A stretch of 64,000 bases of DNA from Microbacterium sp. SORGH_AS_0862 (GCF_030818795.1 NZ_JAUTAY010000001.1:2046001-2110000); one strand, 5' to 3'; counted from the first letter of the stretch, positions 8,535 through 21,842 are shown. The notes: generated from the sequence alone by a model not told the origin. Made by a program: numbers and translations.

Positions 8535-9032
8535 TCAGGCGGAGGCGACGGCCTCCGGATCGTGGGCCCACGAGGGCGCGAGCGCGCGGATGCGGGAGCC
8601 CCGCCACTGCCACGTCGCCCACAGCACCGGCCAGAACAGCGGGGCGGTCCGCCCCTCGATCACGAGCCGCTCGCGCCAGAGCGTGCGGCCGTAGCCCGCG
8701 GGGCTCACCGCCATCTGGTGGTCCCACACATCCAGCGACGCGAGGGGACCGGTCAGCGGAGCCCCCGAGTCGCGGAAGATCCGCACCGGGCCGCGGAGCT
8801 CGTCGACCGCGCGATCGCTGACCGAGATGAGCTGGGTCCCGAGGGGCAGGAGCCCGCCGGCGAAGAGTCCCACGGCGACGTCCTGACCGCTCTCCCAGCT
8901 GGTCGGGAGCGGGCTGAGCGGCTGCATGTCGATCAGGGGGCCGTAGAGCTCGGCGACGGCGCGCGGCGAATGCAGCGCGCGCCAGGCCGCATCCGGATCG
9001 CAGTCGATGACGAACTTCAGCAGGATGCGCAT
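8535..9032 (-). CDS. SRPBCC-like hypothetical protein
   Basis: 165 residues. The opening MRILLKFVIDCDPDAAWRAL is typical of the START/SRPBCC fold, which has a hydrophobic ligand cavity. The middle carries SWESGQDVAVGLFAGG and the C-terminal half TLWRERLVIEGR and WATWQWRGSRI, as in the family's long C-terminal helix. No catalytic motif is visible, and family members range from lipid carriers to cyclases, so no function is assigned. A CAGACT -10 hexamer 6 nt before the ATG supports this start. The gene stands alone, convergent with the ABC operon and divergent from a ComB-like gene. Confidence 0.7.
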   Translation of the reverse strand: MRILLKFVIDCDPDAAWRALHSPRAVAELYGPLIDMQPLSPLPTSWESGQDVAVGLFAGGLLPLGTQLISVSDRAVDELRGPVRIFRDSGAPLTGPLASLDVWDHQMAVSPAGYGRTLWRERLVIEGRTAPLFWPVLWATWQWRGSRIRALAPSWAHDPEAVASA

Positions 9033-9038
9033 GGCCCC

Positions 9039-9044
9039 AGTCTG
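9039..9044 (-). promoter_or_regulatory. -10 hexamer CAGACT for the SRPBCC-like gene
   Basis: On the minus strand CAGACT ends 6 nt before the ATG at 9032, suggesting a leaderless transcript. Confidence 0.4.
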
Positions 9045-9095
9045 CCCCGCGCGTCTCTCGACGTCACGCGGCTCGGCGCCGGGCCGGGCTCGTCC

Positions 9096-9101
9096 TAGTC
9101 T
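9096..9101 (+). promoter_or_regulatory. -10 hexamer TAGTCT for the ComB-like gene
   Basis: TAGTCT ends 6 nt before the ATG at 9108, and no ribosome site is present. This fits a leaderless transcript. Confidence 0.45.
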
Positions 9102-9107
9102 GGACGG

Positions 9108-9716
9108 ATGCCCGAGATCGCCGACCAGTCGCGCTACCAGATCCGCTTCGAGTGGGGATCGCCCGGGGTGCGCCGGCTCGCCGCATCCGACGTGGTCGTG
9201 ATCGTGGACGTGCTGTCCGCGTCTACCGAGGTCGTGGATGCGGTCGCCGCAGGCGCCGCGGTCCCGCTCGCCGAGACGGGGCTCGCCGAGCTCGCGGGCG
9301 CCGCTCACGATGCCGGCGCGGTCGTGCTGCTCGGCGCGCTGCGCAACGCGGCCGCCGTCGCCGCTGCGGTGCTGGCGGAGCAGCAGCGTCGTGGCGCGCG
9401 CACCTCCGTCGCGGTGATCGCCGCGGGAGATGCGGATGCGGCCGGCTGGCGCGTCGCCGTCGAGGATCAGTTCGGCGCGGGGGCCGTCATCGATGCGCTC
9501 GGAGCGCTCGGGCTCGACCACACCTCGCCCGAGGCCGCCGCTGCGTGCGAGTCGTTCCGCGGCCTGCAGAGCGCGGTGCGGCACCTGCTCACGGCGAGCG
9601 CGAGCGGACAGGCGCTGCTGGAGGCGGGGGCGCGCGAGGCAGTGCTGTCCGCGGCGACGCTCGATGCCGCGTCCGCGGTGCCGGTTCTGCGGGACGGCGT
9701 CTTCGTCGCGGCGTGA
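9108..9716 (+). CDS. 2-phosphosulfolactate phosphatase-like (ComB family) protein
   Basis: 202 residues. VVVIVDVLSASTEVVDAVAAGA matches the ComB signature (VIDVLRATT-type), and a second block, VAVIAAGDADAAGWRVAVEDQ, matches the ComB acidic motif. ComB enzymes are Mg-dependent phosphatases first described in coenzyme M synthesis; actinobacterial homologues occur without that pathway and their real substrate is unclear. The neighbours give no pathway clue. The start is supported by the -10 hexamer at fixed 6-nt spacing. Confidence 0.75.
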   Translation: MPEIADQSRYQIRFEWGSPGVRRLAASDVVVIVDVLSASTEVVDAVAAGAAVPLAETGLAELAGAAHDAGAVVLLGALRNAAAVAAAVLAEQQRRGARTSVAVIAAGDADAAGWRVAVEDQFGAGAVIDALGALGLDHTSPEAAAACESFRGLQSAVRHLLTASASGQALLEAGAREAVLSAATLDAASAVPVLRDGVFVAA

Positions 9717-9720
9717 GGCC

Positions 9721-10209
9721 TCAGCGCGGCGTGGACGCCGCCATCCGCGCGGCACGCGTGATCTCGCGCCTGGTCCAGGTGAACGCGAAGCGCGGGTCGT
9801 AGCGCGGCGCGCAGCTGGCGCAGGAGGTCTGGCGGGTCGCCTTGCGGTGTCGGTAGACGACGTGTCCGTTGGGGCACACCCCCACCCAGGGGGCGAGATC
9901 CGTGGCGGTCTCGCCGTGGTGGGTGGCGCCGCCGACATACCCGAGGTCGCGGGCGATGCGCTTCCACTGGGGGCCGTGTCCGGCGGTCGAGCCCGCCAGC
10001 GCGTGCGCGACCTCGTGCAGCAGCGTCTGGTGGTTGGTGTCGTCGTCGTAGCGTGCGCTCAGATAGCGCGAGAGGCTGATGCGGCGTTTCGTGTAGTCGC
10101 AGAGACCGGCGCGACGCTTCGCATTGTCGAAGCCGAAGCTCCAGCTGTCATCGAGATGCAGCGCGATCAGGGCCTCCGCCCAGACGCGCACGCGCTGCAG
10201 ATCCGACAT
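9721..10209 (-). CDS. SprT-like zinc metallopeptidase-domain protein
   Basis: 162 residues. The metal-binding HExxH is visible in LLHEVAHALAG, followed by GHGPQWKRIARDLG, the usual SprT third-ligand region, and a C-terminal Cys-rich zinc-ribbon-like segment (CPNGHVVY ... SCASC). SprT-like domains are related to the DNA-protein-crosslink protease SPRTN, but the bacterial short forms are uncharacterised, so no pathway is claimed. It is convergent with the ComB-like gene (4 nt apart). An upstream in-frame extension is rejected because a TACGCT -10 hexamer sits 6 nt before this ATG. Confidence 0.8.
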   Translation of the reverse strand: MSDLQRVRVWAEALIALHLDDSWSFGFDNAKRRAGLCDYTKRRISLSRYLSARYDDDTNHQTLLHEVAHALAGSTAGHGPQWKRIARDLGYVGGATHHGETATDLAPWVGVCPNGHVVYRHRKATRQTSCASCAPRYDPRFAFTWTRREITRAARMAASTPR

Positions 10210-10215
10210 GGGACG

Positions 10216-10221
10216 AGCGTA
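10216..10221 (-). promoter_or_regulatory. -10 hexamer TACGCT for the SprT-like gene
   Basis: Minus-strand TACGCT ends 6 nt before the ATG at 10209, within the 37-nt gap to the upstream gene. The transcript is probably leaderless. Confidence 0.4.
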
Positions 10222-10246
10222 GATCGAGCCGCGGACAGCGGGCGGC

Positions 10247-10774
10247 TCAGCTGGCGACGCTCGCCGCGATGCGGCGGCGATCGACCGTGTCGATGGCGAG
10301 CAGCGTCGTCTCGAGCTGATCCTCGGGTGCCCCGGCCTGCTGGCGCAGGAACAGCGTGCGCTTGAAGTCGGCGCGGGCCGCATCCAGGTCTTCGCCGTCC
10401 AGGTGCACCTTGCCGCGGTGCTGGTAGGCGAAGGCGGCGATGCCCGCCCAGCCCTGGCCTTCGGCCTCCTCGGCGCAGGTCGTGAGCTCGTGCGCCGCGG
10501 CGCCGAGCTGGCCCCGCTCCTGCTGCACCGTGGCGTGCAGGATGCGGGCGCGCAGCAGATCCTTGCGGGTGCCGGCCATGCGCGCGGTGCGCACCGTCTG
10601 CTCGGCTACGAGGAGGGCCTCGTCGAGCTGATCGGTGACCTTCAACAGCCAGACGCGCTCCATCAGCGCGGCCAGGCTGCGCTGCGAGCCGATCTCTTCG
10701 AGCCGCTCCAGGCATTCCCGCTCGTCGACGATCTCACGCAGCGTCTCCGGGTGGTGCCCCCTGATATAGCTCAC
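10247..10774 (-). CDS. Tetratricopeptide-like hypothetical protein
   Basis: 175 residues, mainly amphipathic helices in pairs such as LAALMERVWLLKVTDQLDEAL, QERGQLGAAAHEL and AFAYQHRGKVHLDGEDLDAA, which fit a TPR-type helical array. Such arrays bind partner proteins or peptides; no catalytic residues or signal peptide are visible. The GTG start (VSYIRGHHPETL) follows a GAAGGGAGC ribosome site with suitable spacing. Upstream, the 10775-10974 gap carries a long palindrome. No functional link to its neighbours is apparent. Confidence 0.7.
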   Translation of the reverse strand: MSYIRGHHPETLREIVDERECLERLEEIGSQRSLAALMERVWLLKVTDQLDEALLVAEQTVRTARMAGTRKDLLRARILHATVQQERGQLGAAAHELTTCAEEAEGQGWAGIAAFAYQHRGKVHLDGEDLDAARADFKRTLFLRQQAGAPEDQLETTLLAIDTVDRRRIAASVAS

Positions 10775-10867
10775 GTTGCTCCCTTCGTGCCGGCGCCGCA
10801 TCCAGTGTCCCCGACCTCCGCCGCTGGGCGCTTCAGGCACGCCGCGCCCACGCCTCCACCTTTCCCC

Positions 10868-10936
10868 GCGAGACTGCATCTCCCTGACGAGATCACGGGT
10901 GAAGACAGTGATCTCGTGCCGGAGATGCAGTCTCGC
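10868..10936. repeat. 69-bp two-tier palindrome (hairpin element)
   Basis: Outer arms GCGAGACTGCATCTCC (10868-10883) and its perfect complement (10921-10936) enclose inner perfect arms ACGAGATCAC (10887-10896) and GTGATCTCGT (10908-10917), separated by 3-nt mismatched steps and an 11-nt loop. It lies between two minus-strand genes. It could be a terminator, but its size and absence of a T-tract also suit a REP/MITE-type palindromic repeat. Confidence 0.75.
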
Positions 10937-10974
10937 GCTCAGAGAGAACGAGAGCGGGCGCCCCCACGCCGCGC

Positions 10975-11841
10975 TCAGAGTTCGAAGAGGGATGCGGCGG
11001 GTTTCGGCGAAGGCGTGGCGGTCGCATCCGTCGCGGGAACCGCGCCGCGCACGAACTCCTCGAGCTCCGCACCGATCGCGACCTTCGCCGGATGCGGGCC
11101 CGCCGCCATCAGGCGCGGCAGCCAGGCTGTCGGCAGGGGAGCGGCGGATGCGGCGATCACGAGGTTGCCGAAGCGTCGTCCCTTGAGCGTCTGCACCTCC
11201 GCGAGCAGCGCGATCTCCGGCAGCACCTCCCGCACGGTCGCCACCTGTCGCCGTGCGAAGGCGAGGCCCGCGCCGTCGGCGACGTTCACGAGCAGCACCC
11301 CGTCCGGGGCGAGGAGACGGGCCGCATCCCGGTAGAACTCCACGGTGGTCAGGTGGGCGGGCGTCTGGGCGCCCGCGTACACGTCGGACACGAGGAGGTC
11401 GACGTTTCCCGCCAACGACTCGGGCAGGCGTGCGAGCCCCGCCCTGGCGTCCCCGATGCGCACCCGGATCTGTGCGCCGCGCGGCAGCGGGAGGTTCGTG
11501 CGCACGAGGTCGACGAGGGCCTGTTCGAGCTCGATGACCTGCTGGCGGGACCCCGGGCGCGTGTGGGCGACGTAGCGGGGGATGGTGAGAGCGCCGCCGC
11601 CGAGATGCACAGCGGTGAGCGGCTGACCGGGCAGGCGCAGCTGGTCGATGACGGCGGCCATCCGTCCGATGTACTCGAAGTGCAGATGGGTCGGGTCGTC
11701 GAGGTCGACGTGCGACTGCGGCGTGCCGGCGACATCCAGCTCGAATCCGCTCGTGAACGACGAGGGGACGATGCGGGCGATCGAGCCGTCCGACAGTCGC
11801 GCCTCCGGATGCGAGACGTGCTCGTAACGCGCGCGGGCCAT
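10975..11841 (-). CDS. Spermidine synthase-like methyltransferase-fold protein
   Basis: 288 residues with a Rossmann methyltransferase fold. VHLGGGALTIPRYVAHT is motif I, QVIELEQALVDL the acidic loop after strand 2, IRVRIGDARAGLARLP motif II, and DLLVSDVYAGAQTPAHL the region of the spermidine-synthase catalytic Asp. Many actinobacterial proteins of this group are annotated as spermidine synthases without proof and may act on other substrates. No polyamine genes lie nearby. The start is supported by TACTGT ending 6 nt upstream; it is divergent from pxpA with overlapping promoters. Confidence 0.75.
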   Translation of the reverse strand: MARARYEHVSHPEARLSDGSIARIVPSSFTSGFELDVAGTPQSHVDLDDPTHLHFEYIGRMAAVIDQLRLPGQPLTAVHLGGGALTIPRYVAHTRPGSRQQVIELEQALVDLVRTNLPLPRGAQIRVRIGDARAGLARLPESLAGNVDLLVSDVYAGAQTPAHLTTVEFYRDAARLLAPDGVLLVNVADGAGLAFARRQVATVREVLPEIALLAEVQTLKGRRFGNLVIAASAAPLPTAWLPRLMAAGPHPAKVAIGAELEEFVRGAVPATDATATPSPKPAASLFEL

Positions 11842-11847
11842 GTGTCC

Positions 11848-11853
11848 ACAGTA
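11848..11853 (-). promoter_or_regulatory. -10 hexamer TACTGT for the spermidine synthase-like gene
   Basis: Minus-strand TACTGT ends 6 nt before the ATG at 11841, in a 33-nt divergent gap shared with pxpA. Leaderless arrangement. Confidence 0.5.
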
Positions 11854-11862
11854 CGGCGGCAC

Positions 11863-11868
11863 TACCGT
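11863..11868 (+). promoter_or_regulatory. -10 hexamer TACCGT for pxpA
   Basis: TACCGT ends 6 nt before the ATG at 11875. Any -35 would lie inside the divergent gene, so the two promoters must overlap. Confidence 0.5.
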
Positions 11869-11874
11869 GTGCAC

Positions 11875-12630
11875 ATGCCCTCGATCGATCTGAACGCGGA
11901 CCTCGGCGAGACCGTCGACGGCGAGCCGACCGCCGACGATGCGGCGATGTTCGCGGTGGTCTCCAGTGCCAGCGTCGCATGCGGAGGCCACGCGGGCGAC
12001 CCCGACGCGATGCGCGCCGCTGTGGCGCTGGCAGAGGCGGGCGGCGTCGCGATCGGAGCACACCCCTCCTATCCCGACCGCGCCGGATTCGGGCGTCGGG
12101 CGATACGGATCGCGCCCGCCCGGCTGCGACGCGAACTCGCCGCCCAGTTGGGCGCCCTCCGTGCCGCGGGCGCCGACATCCGCTACGTGAAGCCGCACGG
12201 TGCGCTGTACCACGAGGCCGGCGGTGATCCGCAGACGGCGGCAGCGGTCGTCGCCGAGGTCGCCGCTCTCGCGGACGAACTCGGCCGGCCCGTCCCGGTG
12301 CTGGGCCTCGGCGATCGCCTGCGCGAAGCGGCGGCGGATGCGGGCGTCCCGTTCTTCGGCGAGGCCTTCCTCGACCGCGGGTATCTGCCGGACGGTTCGC
12401 TCGTGCCGCGGGGCACGACGGGGGCGCTGCTGCGCGACCCGGATCAGGTCGCCGCACGCGCGGTGCGCCTGGCGACGGCGGGGGAGGTCGTGGCTGTCGA
12501 CGGCTCCGTCGTGCGCACCGAGGCGGTCTCGCTCTGCCTGCACGGCGATACGCCCGAGGCGGTGGCGATGGCCCGCGCCGTCCGCGCGGCGCTCACGGCG
12601 GCCGGGGTTGAGGTCCGGGCGCCGTGGTGA
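11875..12630 (+). CDS. pxpA: 5-oxoprolinase subunit A (LamB/YcsF family)
   Basis: 251 residues, normal for the family. The conserved blocks IDLNADLGE (near residue 4), ASVACGGHAGD, AHPSYPDRAGFGRR and YVKPHGALYHE are all present. PxpA with PxpB and PxpC forms an ATP-dependent 5-oxoprolinase that opens 5-oxo-L-proline, a damage product of glutamine and glutamate, to glutamate. The gene overlaps the fused pxpBC gene by 4 nt (GTGA), which supports the complex. The start is supported by a -10 hexamer 6 nt upstream. Confidence 0.94.
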   Translation: MPSIDLNADLGETVDGEPTADDAAMFAVVSSASVACGGHAGDPDAMRAAVALAEAGGVAIGAHPSYPDRAGFGRRAIRIAPARLRRELAAQLGALRAAGADIRYVKPHGALYHEAGGDPQTAAAVVAEVAALADELGRPVPVLGLGDRLREAAADAGVPFFGEAFLDRGYLPDGSLVPRGTTGALLRDPDQVAARAVRLATAGEVVAVDGSVVRTEAVSLCLHGDTPEAVAMARAVRAALTAAGVEVRAPW

Positions 12631-14159
12631 CCGGCCGGCGACGCGTCCTGCCCTTCGGGGCGGGCGGCCTGCTCATCGAGCTCGAGGACCTGGATGCGGT
12701 GCTGGGCCTGCACGCGGGTCTTGCCGCATCGGCTCTCGACGGCGTCGAAGAACTGGTCCCCGCGGCGCGCACGGTGCTCGTCCGCTTCGATCCGCGCCGG
12801 GTCCCGGCGCAGGCGGTGCGGGCGTGGATCGCAGCGACGGATGCGGCCGCATCCCGGACGGACACCGATGCGCAGGAGGTGACGCTTCCCACCGTCTACG
12901 ACGGGATGGATCTCGCCGAGGCGGGGCGATGGGCCGCCCTGTCGCCGGTCGAGCTCGTCGAGCGGCACGTGCGCACGCCCTGGCGGGTCGCGTTCACGGG
13001 GTTCGCTCCTGGATTCGCCTATCTCGTGGGGGAGGGGTGGGATCTCGACATCCCTCGCCTGGACGCCCCGCGCACGCGCGTGCCCGCCGGTGCCGTCGCG
13101 CTCGCCGCGGGGTTCACGGGAACCTATCCGCGGGCGACGCCGGGCGGATGGCGCATCATCGGCACCACGACCGCGCCGCTCTTCGACCCGGATGCGGTCG
13201 TCCCGGCGCTGTTGACCGCCGGGACGCGTGTGCGCTTCCGGCCGGAGCGGGCGCGTGTCGAGCTGCCCGCCCCGACGGCGGCGACGACGACGGGGGCGCG
13301 GGCGCTGCGCATCGACGATCCCGGACCGCTGGCGACCATCCAGGACCTCGGGCGACCGGGCGCCGCTGCCATGGGCATCGCCGTGTCCGGGGCGGCCGAT
13401 CGTCGTGCGGCGGCCCTCGCCAATCGCCTCGTCGGCTCTGCGCAGACGGCCGCCGTCATCGAGATCCTGCTGGGGCCGTTCCGTGCGACGGCGCTGGCCG
13501 ATCGATGGATCGCGGTGACGGGCGGACTGGGCGCGCTGCGCATCGACGGCAGGGCCGCCGACCCGCACCGTGCCGTGCTCTGGCCCTCGGGTTCGGTGCT
13601 CGAGATCGGCCCCCTCGCCACGGGCCTTCGGGCCTATCTCGCGGTGCGGGGCGGGATCGATGTGCCCCGCAGGGCGGGCTCCCGAGCCACCGACACCCTT
13701 GCGGGCCTCGGTCCCGCTCCGCTCGTTGCGGGCGACGAGATCCCCGTGGGGGCGGAGATCGCGGGCGAGGTGCCTCCGATCGACGCCGTCGCGTGGACGG
13801 CGCCCGCGCCCGGCGACGTGATTCTGGAGGTGGCGCCGGGACCGCGCGTCGACTGGTTCGCCGCCGACGCCGAACGGGCGCTCTTCGCCGGCGGGTGGCA
13901 CGTGTCCTCGACCGCCGACCGCGTCGGCGTGCGCCTGGAGGGGCCCGGGCTGACCCGCATCCGCGCGGGGGAGCTGGCGAGCGAGGGCATGGTCCCCGGT
14001 GCGCTGCAGGTGCCGCCGGACGGGCGGCCGGTCGTGCTCGGAGTCGACGGTCCGGTCACCGGCGGGTACCCGGTGATCGCCGTCGCCACGGCCGAGTCCC
14101 TGGACCGCCTCGCGCAGGCGAGGCCCGGTAGCCGCGTGCGGATCAGGCCCGTCGGATGA
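12627..14159 (+). CDS. pxpBC: Fused 5-oxoprolinase subunits B and C (allophanate hydrolase AHS1/AHS2-like)
   Basis: About 510 residues. The N-terminal ~215 are PxpB/KipI-like (LPFGAGGLLIEL, FTGFAPGFAYLVG, RTRVPAGAVALAAGFTGTYP). Residues from ~225 are PxpC/KipA-like (IDDPGPLATIQDLGRPG, RAYLAVRGGIDVP, GEVPP). In many bacteria these are two genes, so this is a natural fusion with no frameshift. The family was once named allophanate hydrolase or biotin-dependent carboxyltransferase; the 5-oxoprolinase role is favoured by linkage to pxpA. The GTG at 12627 gives a 4-nt overlap; the GTG at 12624 is an alternative start. Confidence 0.92.
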   Translation: MTGRRRVLPFGAGGLLIELEDLDAVLGLHAGLAASALDGVEELVPAARTVLVRFDPRRVPAQAVRAWIAATDAAASRTDTDAQEVTLPTVYDGMDLAEAGRWAALSPVELVERHVRTPWRVAFTGFAPGFAYLVGEGWDLDIPRLDAPRTRVPAGAVALAAGFTGTYPRATPGGWRIIGTTTAPLFDPDAVVPALLTAGTRVRFRPERARVELPAPTAATTTGARALRIDDPGPLATIQDLGRPGAAAMGIAVSGAADRRAAALANRLVGSAQTAAVIEILLGPFRATALADRWIAVTGGLGALRIDGRAADPHRAVLWPSGSVLEIGPLATGLRAYLAVRGGIDVPRRAGSRATDTLAGLGPAPLVAGDEIPVGAEIAGEVPPIDAVAWTAPAPGDVILEVAPGPRVDWFAADAERALFAGGWHVSSTADRVGVRLEGPGLTRIRAGELASEGMVPGALQVPPDGRPVVLGVDGPVTGGYPVIAVATAESLDRLAQARPGSRVRIRPVG

Positions 14160-14219
14160 GGGCCGGCGGGGTCGACGCGCGGTTATACCGCAGGTCGTGA
14201 AACTCGTCAAGAATTCCAC

Positions 14220-14248
14220 TGGACACGGCGCGTCATCTGACATATAGT
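14220..14248 (+). promoter_or_regulatory. rpoB promoter
   Basis: -35 TGGACA (14220-14225), 17-nt spacer and -10 TATAGT (14243-14248) give a near-consensus housekeeping sigma promoter about 160 nt before rpoB. The 15 nt from the -10 (TATAGTTGGTCTTTG) recur with one change at the infA promoter. The 14160-14407 gap otherwise holds only the rpoB leader and a small GCGGT/ACCGC hairpin at 14179-14191. Confidence 0.8.
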
Positions 14249-14407
14249 TGGTCTTTGCGCTCCCTCCTCCCATGCCCTCATATGGTGGTCGGCCTGCGTG
14301 CGTGCCCCCGCAGATAGCGGCGTGCGGTGCGAACGCGTCGGGAAGATCGAGCACTCCATCTGACATCAGAATCACGAGCCCCCGCCCGGGCCCATGGAGG
14401 TTATCCC

Positions 14408-17400
14408 TTGGCTGCCGCGCCCCACGCAAGCACCCCCACCACCAAGACCCCCAAGAACGGACGCGGCGCTTCGCGTCTGTCCTTCGCGAAGATCACCGAC
14501 ACGCTGACGGTCCCCGACCTTCTCGCGCTGCAGACGGAGTCCTTCGACTGGCTCGTCGGCAACGACGCCTGGAAGGCGCGTGTCGCCGAGGCTCAGGCCG
14601 CCGGTCGCACCGACGTGCCGGCCACGAGCGGTCTCGAGGAGATCTTCGAGGAGATCTCCCCGATCGAAGACCTCAGCGAGACGATGCAGCTGAGCTTCAC
14701 GAACCCCTACCTCGAGCCCGAGAAGTACTCCATCGAGGAGTGCAAGGAGCGCGGCAAGACGTACGCGGCCCCGCTCTACGTCGAGGCCGAGTTCATGAAC
14801 CACCAGACCGGTGAGATCAAGACGCAGACGGTCTTCATGGGCGACTTCCCGCTCCAGACCGACAAGGGCACGTTCATCATCAACGGCACGGAGCGCGTCG
14901 TCGTGTCGCAGCTCGTGCGTTCGCCCGGTGTGTACTTCGACCGCGTCGCCGACAAGACGAGCGACAAGGACATCGTCTCGGCTCGGGTCATCCCCAGCCG
15001 CGGCGCCTGGCTCGAGTTCGAGATCGACAAGCGCGACCAGGTGGGCGTGCGCATCGACCGCAAGCGCAAGCAGTCGGTCACCGTGTTCCTGAAGGCGCTC
15101 GGTCTGTCCAGCGAAGACATCATGAACGAGTTCGCGGGCTTCAGCTCGATCGAGGAGACCCTCGAGAAGGACACGATCCTCACCAAGGAAGACGCGCTGC
15201 GCGACATCTACCGCAAGCTGCGTCCGGGCGAGCAGGTCGCCGCCGAGGCTGCGCGTGCGCTGCTGGACAACTTCTACTTCTCGTCCAAGCGCTACGACCT
15301 CGCCAAGGTCGGTCGCTACAAGATCAACCAGAAGCTGGGCCTTGACACCCCGCTGACCGATTCGGTGCTCACGGTCGACGACATCGTCGCGACCATCAAG
15401 TACCTCGTCCGCCTCCACCGCGGCGACACGACCTTCGAGGGCGTGCGCGCCGGCAAGAAGGCGGAGATCCGCATCGACGTCGACGACATCGACAACTTCG
15501 GCAACCGCCGCATCCGCGCGGTCGGCGAGCTCATCCAGAACCAGGTCCGCACGGGTCTGTCGCGCATGGAGCGCGTCGTCCGCGAGCGCATGACGACGCA
15601 GGACATCGAGGCGATCACGCCGCAGACCCTGATCAACGTGCGTCCGGTCGTCGCGGCGATCAAGGAGTTCTTCGGAACCTCGCAGCTGTCGCAGTTCATG
15701 GACCAGAACAACCCGCTCGCGGGTCTGACCCACAAGCGTCGCCTGTCGGCGCTGGGCCCCGGCGGTCTGTCGCGTGAGCGTGCCGGTGTCGAGGTCCGTG
15801 ACGTGCACCCTTCGCACTACGGCCGCATGTGCCCGATCGAGACGCCGGAAGGCCCGAACATCGGTCTGATCGGTTCGCTCGCCTCCTTCGCGCGCATCAA
15901 CGCGTTCGGGTTCATCGAGACCCCGTACCGCCGCGTCGTGAACGGTCGCGTCACCACCGACATCGACTACCTCACCGCCAGCGAGGAGAACGACTTCATC
16001 GTCGCTCAGGCCGGTGCCGAGCTCGACGCCGAAGGCTCCTTCACGCAGGACCGCGTGCTGGCCCGTCGCGGCCAGGGTGGCGAGGTCGACCTGTTCCCGG
16101 TCGACGAGATCGGCTACATGGACGTCTCGCCGCGCCAGATGGTGTCGGTCGCGACCTCGCTGATCCCCTTCCTCGAGCACGACGACGCGAACCGCGCCCT
16201 GATGGGTGCCAACATGCAGCGCCAGGCCGTGCCGCTGGTTCGCAGCGAGTCCCCCGTGGTCGGAACCGGTATGGAGGGCTACGCCGCCGTCGACGCCGGT
16301 GACGTCGTCACCGCCAAGCGTTCCGGCGTCGTCGCGGAGGTCTCCGCCGATGTCGTCACCATCCAGGCGGATGAGGGCGGCACCGACGACTACTTCCTGC
16401 GCAAGTTCGACCGCTCCAACCAGGGCACGTCGTACAACCAGCGCGTCGTGGTCTCCGCCGGTGAGCGCATCGAGGCCGGCGAGGTCATCGCCGACGGTCC
16501 CGCGACCGAGAACGGCGAGCTCGCCCTCGGCAAGAACCTGCTCGTCGGGTTCATGACGTGGGAGGGTCACAACTTCGAGGACGCGATCATCCTCAGCCAG
16601 GAGCTCGTGAAGGACGACACCCTCTCCTCGATCCACATCGAGGAGTACGAGGTCGACGCCCGCGACACGAAGCTCGGCAAGGAGGAGATCACGCGCGACC
16701 TGCCGAACGTGAGCCCCGACCTGCTGAAGGACCTCGACGAGCGCGGCATCATCCGCATCGGTGCCGAGGTCCGCCCCGGCGACATCCTCGTCGGCAAGGT
16801 CACACCCAAGGGTGAGACCGAGCTCTCGGCCGAGGAGCGACTGCTCCGCGCGATCTTCAACGAGAAGAGCCGCGAGGTCCGTGACACTTCTCTGAAGGTG
16901 CCCCACGGTGAGCAGGGCACGATCATCGCCGTCAAGGAGTTCAACGCCGAGGACGGCGACGACGAGCTCGGCTCCGGCGTCAACCGCCGGGTCGTGGTCT
17001 ACATCGCCCAGAAGCGCAAGATCACCGAGGGTGACAAGCTCGCCGGCCGTCACGGCAACAAGGGTGTCATCGCGAAGATCCTCCCCGTCGAGGACATGCC
17101 CTTCCTTGCCGACGGCACGCCGCTCGACGTCATCCTCAACCCGCTCGGTATCCCCGGTCGAATGAACTTCGGTCAGGTCCTCGAGCTCCACCTCGGCTGG
17201 ATCGCCCAGCAGGGCTGGAAGGTCGAGGGCAACCCGGAGTGGGCCGCGAACCTGCCGAAGGAGGCCTTCGAGGCCCCCGCCGGCACCAAGGTCGCCACCC
17301 CGGTGTTCGACGGTGCGTTCGAGTCGGAGATCGCGGGTCTGCTCGACTCGACGAACCCCACCCGTGACGGCGTGCGACTGATCGACTCCAGCGGTAAGAC

Positions 17401-17911
17401 CACGCTGTTCGACGGCCGCAGCGGAGAGCCCTTCCCGGCACCCATCTCCGTCGGGTACATGTACATCCTGAAGCTGCACCACCTCGTGGACGACAAGATC
17501 CACGCGCGCTCCACCGGTCCGTACTCGATGATCACGCAGCAGCCGCTGGGTGGTAAGGCGCAGTTCGGCGGCCAGCGCTTCGGTGAGATGGAGGTGTGGG
17601 CCCTCGAGGCCTACGGCGCCGCCTACGCGCTGCAGGAGCTCCTCACGATCAAGTCCGACGACATCCTCGGCCGCGTCAAGGTGTACGAGGCGATCGTCAA
17701 GGGCGAGAACATCCAGGAGCCCGGTATCCCCGAGTCCTTCAAGGTGCTCATGAAGGAGATGCAGTCGCTCTGCCTGAACGTCGAGGTCCTCTCGGCCGAC
17801 GGTACGGCTGTCAACCTGCGCGACACCGATGACGACGCCTTCCGCGCTGCGGAGGAGCTCGGCATCAACATCTCCAGCCGGTTCGAGTCCTCGTCCATCG
17901 ACGAGATCTGA
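14408..17911 (+). CDS. rpoB: DNA-directed RNA polymerase subunit beta
   Basis: 1167 residues, typical for actinobacteria. The rifampicin pocket reads [15 protein letters not shown] and [14 protein letters not shown], with the Asp, His and Ser positions that usually mutate to resistance all in susceptible form. Catalytic-cleft blocks such as [15 protein letters not shown] and [12 protein letters not shown] are intact. The TTG start is chosen because GGAGG lies 7 nt upstream and the native N-terminus then begins xAAAPHAS; an ATG 27 codons upstream sits inside the leader. rpoC follows after 44 nt. Confidence 0.98.
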   Translation: MAAAPHASTPTTKTPKNGRGASRLSFAKITDTLTVPDLLALQTESFDWLVGNDAWKARVAEAQAAGRTDVPATSGLEEIFEEISPIEDLSETMQLSFTNPYLEPEKYSIEECKERGKTYAAPLYVEAEFMNHQTGEIKTQTVFMGDFPLQTDKGTFIINGTERVVVSQLVRSPGVYFDRVADKTSDKDIVSARVIPSRGAWLEFEIDKRDQVGVRIDRKRKQSVTVFLKALGLSSEDIMNEFAGFSSIEETLEKDTILTKEDALRDIYRKLRPGEQVAAEAARALLDNFYFSSKRYDLAKVGRYKINQKLGLDTPLTDSVLTVDDIVATIKYLVRLHRGDTTFEGVRAGKKAEIRIDVDDIDNFGNRRIRAVGELIQNQVRTGLSRMERVVRERMTTQDIEAITPQTLINVRPVVAAIKEFFGTSQLSQFMDQNNPLAGLTHKRRLSALGPGGLSRERAGVEVRDVHPSHYGRMCPIETPEGPNIGLIGSLASFARINAFGFIETPYRRVVNGRVTTDIDYLTASEENDFIVAQAGAELDAEGSFTQDRVLARRGQGGEVDLFPVDEIGYMDVSPRQMVSVATSLIPFLEHDDANRALMGANMQRQAVPLVRSESPVVGTGMEGYAAVDAGDVVTAKRSGVVAEVSADVVTIQADEGGTDDYFLRKFDRSNQGTSYNQRVVVSAGERIEAGEVIADGPATENGELALGKNLLVGFMTWEGHNFEDAIILSQELVKDDTLSSIHIEEYEVDARDTKLGKEEITRDLPNVSPDLLKDLDERGIIRIGAEVRPGDILVGKVTPKGETELSAEERLLRAIFNEKSREVRDTSLKVPHGEQGTIIAVKEFNAEDGDDELGSGVNRRVVVYIAQKRKITEGDKLAGRHGNKGVIAKILPVEDMPFLADGTPLDVILNPLGIPGRMNFGQVLELHLGWIAQQGWKVEGNPEWAANLPKEAFEAPAGTKVATPVFDGAFESEIAGLLDSTNPTRDGVRLIDSSGKTTLFDGRSGEPFPAPISVGYMYILKLHHLVDDKIHARSTGPYSMITQQPLGGKAQFGGQRFGEMEVWALEAYGAAYALQELLTIKSDDILGRVKVYEAIVKGENIQEPGIPESFKVLMKEMQSLCLNVEVLSADGTAVNLRDTDDDAFRAAEELGINISSRFESSSIDEI

Positions 17912-17955
17912 CCCCGGCTCACTCACCGAGATTTATTAGGCACACAGGAGAACCA

Positions 17956-21831
<3,876 letters not shown>

Positions 21832-21842
21832 TTGAGGCGAGA

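Noticed and set aside
10247..12457. A long minus-strand open frame spanning the TPR-like gene and beyond.
   Set aside because: Only 10247-10774 has protein-like composition, and a ribosome site marks its start; the rest is a shadow of the spermidine-synthase-like and pxpA genes.
14372..17926. A very long open frame antisense to rpoB (about 1180 codons).
   Set aside because: It is a by-product of strong G/C third-position bias in rpoB. Its translation is low-complexity and matches no protein family, and it has no promoter or ribosome site.
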